This document shows, one piece after another, positions 56,700 through 64,000 of a stretch of DNA of 64,000 nucleotides. The stretch is from Tanypteryx hageni (lineage: Eukaryota; Arthropoda; Insecta; Odonata; Petaluridae): NCBI GenBank assembly GCA_028673005.1, contig CM054113.1:212713504-212777503 (forward strand), given 5' to 3'. Below the pieces are notes generated by a model. That model saw only the letters and a program-made list of their open reading frames with translations. It did no database searches and was not told the origin of the DNA. Within the stretch, counting starts at the first letter, position 1, and each line of letters begins with the position of its first letter. Both the position numbers and the translations under genes were made by a program.

Positions 56700-57769
56700 A
56701 TGGATCGAGCTCCGTTTGCTGAGACTTCGCCTGCGGTCAGAGGAGAGATTGTGGGGATGGTGGCTGCTGGACATTCGGTCGCCGAAGTAGCAAAGCAGTT
56801 CGGTGTGCACCGAAATTGCGTGTACAGATGGGTCAAACGTAGCAACGATGGGGACCGTGATCTAAAAAATAAACCGCGAACGGTCCAGCCCAGATTCACG
56901 ACTGAAGATCAAGATTTGGCGATTCGGCAGCATGTAGCAGAGCATCCTCTCACAAGGCGTGGATTGGCTTCGGTGCAACGAGATTTCGGTTATGATCTAT
57001 AGGGCTAGAGCGCTTGAGGCTGGACTGTGCCACCATAAGCCGTGCCATAAGCCACAGCTTACAGCAGGACATAAGACATCCCGCTTATTCTTTGTGGAAA
57101 CATATGCATAAATGGGCCAGGCCTTCTGGGATCTCACCATATTTGCCGATGAAAAATCATTTCGGAGTGATAAGGATGGCAGGGTACAGTTGTGGCGTCC
57201 CCGAGGAACAAGGACATCACTTTTTTTTTTACTTCTCGCAAGACTTTGTGCTCTGCTGTAAATCTGTAAATATTATCACCAGAAATTTTTGATATGAAAG
57301 AAAGTTTTCCTGAAATATGTGTTTTCAGGTACGAGCCGAAAATATGGTTCGCACTAAAAAGTCAGGGCACGTAAGTGTAGGTTTTTGGGGTGCGATGACT
57401 GCAGTTGGACCCGGTCCTTTGGTAGGAATCCCGCCTAGAATGACGGCAAGAATTTACAGTGATATTCTTCGCGAGCACCTCCTGCCTTATGCGAAGGAAA
57501 TCGTCCCTGAAGGCGAGGAAGTCGTATTTACTCAGGACAATAGCCCCATACATACGGCACGCATTACAAGGGATTTTTGAAATAATCGTCCCGAAATACG
57601 AATTCTTCCCTGGCCTGCGCGTTCTCCATATTTTAACCCTATTGAAAACCAAAGGGGCATCGTTGTTCAGGAGTGGTTCGCAGAATACGAGCGCACTCCT
57701 GAATCTCTGGAAGAACAAATCAGGGAGATATGGACTTCTCTTGGGCGGCGTCCGTAAATATTCCAAAAT
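56700..57769 (+). pseudogene. Tc1-like transposase remnant
   Basis: The N-terminus has a Tc-type helix-turn-helix: MDRAPFAETSPAVRGEIVGM, then SVAEVAKQFGVHRNCVYRWV. The frame is broken at 57000. Later, 57354-57580 reads HVSVGFWGAMTAVGPGPLVG, then EEVVFTQDNSPIHTARITRD with the second catalytic Asp. After another frameshift the block ending NPIEN (with the third acidic residue) is recognisable near 57640. Several stops and frameshifts mean it is inactive. Confidence 0.85.
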
Positions 57770-58767
57770 GTAGTGGGGTCCATGGGACGGTGACTACGTA
57801 GCGCAATGGGAGTTCATGGAGATATCACACAATATTAAACTTGTTAACATTTCTATGTATTTTATTTATCTAAATACCCGCTAAAAATGACATTTTCCTT
57901 ATGCATAGGGGAGACTGGGGCTAGTTGTTACACTTTTCACTAATTATTTTTTTCTCTTTTATACCTGAGATGAATTGACAAAAGACTTTCCTTGCTATGT
58001 TATAATTTTGCTTTATAAATTATATTTTTATGCGCTATTTGCGTAGCAGCTGATTCCAAATTCAAAAATCCGAGCGACAAATTTAAAATAAACTTAATAT
58101 CTTCATGAACCCTCGAGGGAGAGGATTTTTGTATTAGTGAAAGATTGGTAACAAATTTGTTACAATTCTTCATATTCTTCCGATATGCACTAATTTAGGA
58201 CATTTAAAAAACTGATAAAAAACGCAATGAAAATGCATTTTGCTTATAAAATAATTCAATTCTATTTAATGTATTTGTTGAAAAGAAGAACTTCTCAACG
58301 TTCTCTGGCAATGGTAAAAATTTGATTAAGTGAAACATAATTTTAACAATGCAACAAAATATATTACAATTTTCGTCTATTATGTATTTCTAGTGCCAAA
58401 GTCGACTTAATGTTTGCTTCCAGTAAACTGGAATACTTGTTCGAATGACAGATATTACTATATCTATTGTTATTAAAACTTACAATATTATGCAGTATAA
58501 AATCATCTTTTCGGTTTTTATTAAAAAATAACTCTAAAAATACAACCTCAATTCCATGAAATAAGCGAAAATTTAAATTAAAAATTTTGTATTAACGCAC
58601 GCGTCTACATCCTTTACTCCGTTGTCGGTTCAAGTCCCTAGCGAACACAGTAACGCAGCCAGTGTTAGTCCAGCGGAAATGGAAAGGATTCGGGTAAATA
58701 TGGTATAAAATGTGAAAATAACAACATGAAAACTTTAAAAAGATAAATATAAACAATGTGTTTAAGG
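57770..58767. other. Non-coding stretch
   Basis: AT-rich. The phrase ggggagactggggctagttg at 57908 resembles a transposon end but has no partner. No gene. Confidence 0.4.
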
Positions 58768-59003
58768 CAATGGTTCTCAACCTTTTTTTAGTTGCACTAC
58801 ACTTGAACATTAGCATATGTTTATACATATGGGTATCACAACATTAGGAGTTCTTTATTTGTTGGTACTGCATCATCATCAATTTTTTGGCTTATCAACA
58901 TTTTTAATCATTTAATTGTTTATTTAATAACATTCCTTGGGGCTTCCCTAAAAATCAGCAGTAGTATACCAGTATGCCATGGCATTTTGGTTAGGAACCA
59001 CTG
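58768..59003. mobile_element. hAT MITE (236 bp)
   Basis: The left terminus CAATGGTTCTCAACC and, read inward, the right terminus CAGTGGTTCCTAACC form an inverted repeat of the CAGTGGTTCTCAACC type. The flanks gtttaagg and gtctaata match at only 5 of 8, so the duplication has decayed. Confidence 0.75.
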
Positions 59004-59921
59004 GTCTAATAGTTAAGTTGTAGTAATCAGCAATGTTCCCTCTAATTTTTTTCATCAGTGCGCGGAATGAACATCGCTTAGCACGCTTACATTATGCTGT
59101 TGTGAGGATAGTCGCCATACAAAACTAAGGAATATAAATTTCTGATTTTCACACATGAAGTGGAAAAATAAACATTTGAATGGCTGTTAACAATAATCAT
59201 TATATTTAATCAAGTTTTTAAGTATGAAAATGCCTTTATGAAAATAAATCATGACAGCTTTAACAAATTTGCCAATGGTTATGGTAAAAATTCAGAAAAT
59301 AATTCCTGAATCACATATTAAAAGGCTGTTATAGAAATAAGTACTCGATGATAATTCCTGGGAAACTCAAAGAGATCATCTCTATTTCCACTAACGTAAC
59401 ACATGTGTATATGCAAGCTCTTTTGATTTGAAAATTAAAATTGAAGATAACTGATCTTATTCCTTTGAACTATTTGGTTTAAAGAAAAATGAGTTAAACA
59501 TACATTTATTGATATTTCTAATACAAATAAGGGATAGTAACGAGATTCTAACTATAGCCTTTAAGGCTATAATTTCCCTTATTTTAATACAGTTTGGAAA
59601 AAGAAACATCAGAGCACTAATAATAAAAGGAATTTTTAATTAAAATCGTTGTTTGCAGTTAAATACAGCTATAATTCCACTATATAAATAGTTTCACAAG
59701 TTTCATTATACAATAAATCCAATGACATTGATACATTTTAGACAAACAGAATAAGACATTGAAAAGTCACTGTATAAAATTACTTACAAGATTGATGTTA
59801 TTTTCTCATTACAATGTTTATATACGAAATTAATTGTTTTAATCTTACAATGAAAAAAAAAGAAATAAAGTTTGATTTTGTGATAAGTAAAAGCAGCTTA
59901 TTTAAAAAAAATACAAAACTA
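59004..59921. other. Non-coding stretch
   Basis: AT-rich, no gene or element ends recognised. Confidence 0.4.
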
Positions 59922-60948
59922 CCATAAATACCCGCGTATAATGCGCACTTTTTTTTCGAAATATTTTAGTTAAAAATTAGGATGCGTGTTATACGAGGGT
60001 ACATAATCATTCTATTTTCATTTAACCCCATATTTCCACAATTTCGGCACAGTAATTACTGCCCGCGTATCCTCATATTTTTATTGGTGATTTTTACGAA
60101 AAGTAAGATAGATAATAGTAAAAATTTATTAACTAATTCTATAAACATACATTAATTAGATATGAAAAGAATGAATTCAGTATTTATCCATTTTAAAAGC
60201 CAAGAAATTCTTCGTCACTGGACCATTCTTCGATGTTGTTATCGTAATTGTCATCTTACTCATGACGTCACCCTACACCGGCGCCCAGCCTGGTGGTGAG
60301 GTACTGGTACTACTTACAATTGTAAACAATGGCAGCTATTGCCATTGAGTATGCTGGGAGTTGATCCTTCTTGTAGAACTAAATAAAGTTATCGTTCCCT
60401 ACCTTTCTCTCAGCATTCATACGTGATTTATTCTTGATTCTTAGAGTCTGTAGTTAATTATGGTTATTTGCTATCATGTTTACGTGCTCCAGAGTGTTCT
60501 AATAAGGGTAAAACTGAAGGTTGGGCGAACCCGTCCACCTCAGACGTGACTAAAACGTACGTAAAAAATAGGATTATCGTCATTCCTTCATTTTATTAGC
60601 TCAAAGAATGTATGCCATACTATGAAATTAATATAATTCAATTTATTGTGTATATCCTAATATCACCTTGTAAGTAAACATAGAGTATGCGATGATTGAG
60701 TTAGCTGACGTTCTTTTGGAAAGTTATTCAAAAATTTCATTTCGCACTTTCATTATGTGACCAATACATACTACCAATAATTCGATCATTGCTTTATACA
60801 CGTTACACCATCTACTTTATTCTGGAATGGTATTGCTAAAAAAATCTGTGCGCATTATACGTGGGTATATAGAAAAATCATAGATTATGAGGCTGAAAAC
60901 CTCCCTGCGCATTATACGAGGGTGCGCATTATACGTGGGTATATACGG
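59922..60948. mobile_element. TA-flanked element with CCRTATATACCCRCG ends (1,027 bp)
   Basis: The left terminus CCATAAATACCCGCGTATAA and, read inward, the right terminus CCGTATATACCCACGTATAA both continue TGCGCAC. TA flanks both ends (59920-59921 and 60949-60950). The motif tgcgcattatacg.gggt is repeated several times at the right end (60850-60948). No transposase. Probably pogo/Tc1-type. Confidence 0.8.
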
Positions 60949-60960
60949 TATTCAAAAATA

Positions 60961-63047
60961 TTATTCAATATTACTAACATGAGAATTTGATCTAGGTGAT
61001 AAACATTCTTTAAACTTATTCTTTTCTCTCCTGTCTTTAGAATTCTTCCAGTGTTCAAAAATTTCTTTGAGATTCAACTCTTCATCACCCGAAGAGTGTA
61101 ATTTTATGCGCATTATCATATCTAAATGAGTCTCCTTTAATCTGTTCCGTGATTTACTTTTTATGTTATTCATTACACTGAATCCTCGCTCACAGTCAGC
61201 GCTGGAAGCTTGAAATGTTACACTTATATCAACAAACTGGGAGACAACATTATATTTTTCCCATCTTTTATAATATAATTCATCATTTTGTGGAAGTTAG
61301 TGATTGACTTGGCTTCATATTTTTCTGCAATTAGGTATTTGAAGTCATTGTATTGGTTTACAATGAATTCCTTCTTCTCCATAATGTTGTTAGCTGATTC
61401 TTTCACTTGGCTAAGGTCCAAAATACTCCTGTATTTGTCCACTAGCTTACCTATATTCTCAGTACCATATTCATAACTCATTCTTTGCGGTGAAAAACAA
61501 CTAAAATCGAAAGCTCCCCATTCATTTAGCTCATTCTCAGGAAACCTCTTATTTAGGTGATCACACAAGATCGATATGAAACGAAAACAACAATTGCCTC
61601 TGAATATTCCATCACTAGCGGCTGATGAAATTAAGTTTTTCACATTGCTGCTCCAAGATACTACCCCACTAAGATACTGCCCTCTTATTTTGCGAATCTT
61701 TGCCCTCGCTAGTTGTGCAGGTTTTATTGTGGTAAGGGAACTTTTCTGAAAGTATTTAATCAAGTCTGCTAATTCACTCAAAACATCTTTTAATGCATTC
61801 AGAGTTATCCGACAATTGCTATCAGAAAGCTTTTTCAAGCAGTACTTAGCAATCGGATCATCGTTTTCTAACACTTCATGATCAAAGTATCTCATTAGTG
61901 CATCGTAATTTCTTATTAAAGCACTTAACAAGCAAAATATCTGGAAAGCCACCTCACTTCATTCAGAGGCTTAAATGAAATAGTTACATTTTCAGTGACA
62001 TTTGCTATTTCCTCAAATTCAGCTCGTCAAACTGAAGATCTATAAAAGATTGTATAAATCGTTCTCAAGAGTGTCTCAATCTCTCTCATCATTGGCACAT
62101 CTTGCCAAGCATCGACCAACCCTAGATCTTCTCAATGAGCCACACAGTGTTGTTCAATAAGATGAGGAATACACTTCTTAAGCAATGTTGCAACACCATT
62201 GTTCTTTCCTAGCATGACTGAGGCACCATCTGAAGTAAACATTACCATTTTCATAAAATCCAAATTATCCTGAATGTAAAAAAACGATAGCTTGTGCATT
62301 ACAAGTACCTAATTTAATTAATCTTCCAAACAGTTTTTTGTACACATTTGATGCTGTATTCCTGAATTTAAAGTATATTATCAGCATTTTATTCACAGAG
62401 ATATCATTGCTTTCATCAATAATTAATGTGTGATATTGAGACTCTCGAAGTTCTGCCATTCTTGTTCGGTGAACAACACAATTTAATGATTCTAAAAACT
62501 CGAATGCGTAATTTTTACTTCACCAGCATGCAGGAATATTTAAATACTTTGCCATGTGGTCATTAATTTTTTTCACCAAATTCATAGAGCAATTTACTTG
62601 TATAGCTAGCAAAACATTGTCTATAAGAGTTTTTATTTCTTCAGGTTTTGAACACTTTATTTCTGACAAGTCCAGTCTTTTCTGCCTATCACTAGATGAT
62701 TCTAATAAATAACCTAGCATGTTCAATTCCGATGGGCGAGAAATCTTACTTCTCAAAATATTTATAGCAGACACATGCTTATTTGTAGACAGGTGCCTCT
62801 TCATATAGTCCAACTTCCACGTATTTCCCCATTTCTTGCCAGAAGAGAAATCGGAACTTACTTTTGCTTATGAACAAATTTTGCAGATCAAACCTAAGTC
62901 GGAACTGTATAAAAATATTTCTTGCAATTCAAGTTTAATTTTTCCTTTGGACTTAGGGGATTCTGTTTCCACAGTTTCACGAAGCCACTCCCCTTTGAAA
63001 AACTGGCAGCTTTATTTTCTTGTATTAGCCCCTTCATTCATCAGTTT
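60961..63047 (-). pseudogene. hAT transposase, KIAA1586/ZBED-like, near full length
   Basis: Read leftward: GEWLRETVETESPKSKGKIK, a zinc-finger-like CKIC...HLSTNKH block with an in-frame TAA at about 62872, then a helical region. A TGA near 62518 precedes LRESQYHTLIIDESNDIS. DGASVMLGKNNGVATLL and IEQHCVAH follow, frameshifted. A 242-codon open block (61952-61224) comes next, and the dimerisation region SSADCERGFSVMNNIKSKSR ends the protein. The lesions are few for the length, so the copy is fairly recent. Terminal repeats were not identified. Confidence 0.82.
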
Positions 63048-64000
63048 TCTTTGATTGAACATGTCTGTTGGAATAATACCCATTTTAAATTAATCATATT
63101 ACCATAAAAATTGAAAAATAATGCTTGAACCTATAAATTTAATATTCAAATTTGAACTCAATCTAACTAATTGACTAACTAATTTATTATATTCCACATC
63201 TATTATTATAAATACTATAGAACCAATTAAAGTAAAGAAAATACAAAAATTATAAATTTATAATTTTTTATAAGACTATTCCGTGAGAATGTTGTCCTCG
63301 GATTTTTTCATTCAACAAAATTCTGCCCATAAAATTCAAAGAAATTATATAAAATTAAAAATTTAATATATTATCAAATTATTATTTAAATGATTAGTGA
63401 TTCATAAAGTAACTTCTACAACAGATATAACCTTTCATATGCTTTGATATAAAATGAAAAGATATCACGTATTTTCTGTAAGATTTGTAGTAAATTTTAA
63501 TATAACGCAATAAAATCATTAAAAGTTATAAACTGAAACTAAAATTAAAGAAAGTAAATTAAAAAATTCAGCTTTAATGAATAGTCCTATTTATGCTATT
63601 TTTAGAAGAGAAGAGAATGCAACTTTTCATTTAAAAAGTAAGTCAAATCATTATATATCATATTTTATAGGAAATTTTCATTATAATGCCTTTTTTAAGG
63701 TTCTATAGCTTATTATTTTTGATTGCATAGTGGACAAAAAGGTGATATTTCATTATTCTTAACCTGTGCTTGACAACGAGACAGTATATTGTGTAGGAAT
63801 GAATTGTATTAGTTCGTGAAAATGCGTGAATAAATTTAAATTAATTATAGTAATTCCAGTTAGAAATTGAGTTTTCAAAATTAAACGACTAAAGAGCAGA
63901 ATCTGAAGAACATTAAAAAAGTCCTCAATACAAAAGGAAAAAAATTACGCAGCAGCTTTTTGGGTGGATTTTTTTAGCCCGTCTAAAAATTCTACCTAAT
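63048..64000. other. AT-rich stretch, no gene seen
   Basis: Very AT-rich to the end of the window. The missing last ADHFE1 exon was looked for and not seen. Confidence 0.5.

Overview
This window is a piece of a eukaryotic, very probably arthropod, nuclear genome. The evidence is GT-AG introns, AATAAA poly(A) signals, AT-rich non-coding DNA, a mitochondrial-type metabolic gene split into short exons, and a dense mix of element families common in arthropods: hAT, Tigger/pogo, Tc1, piggyBac, Jockey/CR1-like LINEs and tRNA-derived SINEs. I cannot name the species. Nothing here looks prokaryotic, and I saw no CRISPR array, no operon and no functional tRNA or rRNA gene.

Three host genes can be supported, all on the + strand. 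(1) A GC-rich leucine-rich-repeat (LRR) type I membrane protein has its whole coding region in one exon (13467-15593). (2) A second, AT-rich LRR membrane protein of similar design lies 4 kb downstream, also in one coding exon preceded by a spliced 5' UTR (19588-22092). (3) A hydroxyacid-oxoacid transhydrogenase gene (ADHFE1/HOT family) has nine exons traced from 31165 to 50484 with all splice phases consistent. They encode 451 residues with all four iron ligands; the short terminal exon is not visible. A weak 151-codon ORF (30226-30681) may be an exon of an unknown gene.

Layout: 1-13.4 kb is gene-free and holds microsatellites, purine tracts, a tandem duplication, MITEs and two hAT elements inserted next to each other. 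13.4-22.4 kb holds the two LRR genes, separated by a LINE 3' fragment. 22.4-30.2 kb is a transposon graveyard: hAT ends, a Jockey/CR1-like LINE with only two stops, and a ZMYM1-like hAT interrupted by a hAT MITE. 31.2-50.5 kb is the ADHFE1-type gene, whose introns carry at least ten elements. The best is a complete 2,407-bp Tigger element with matching TIRs, TA duplications and an intact 511-residue transposase, itself nested in an older hAT. 50.5-64 kb is again repeats: a pogo/POGK-like remnant fused to a truncated LINE, a Tc1-like remnant, MITEs and a long hAT with few lesions.

I found no convincing undescribed biological system. The most informative signals are the well-preserved Tigger element, several elements with readable target-site duplications that give a relative insertion order, a three-copy hairpin MITE family, a dispersed tandem-repeat family, and the compositional contrast between the two neighbouring LRR genes.
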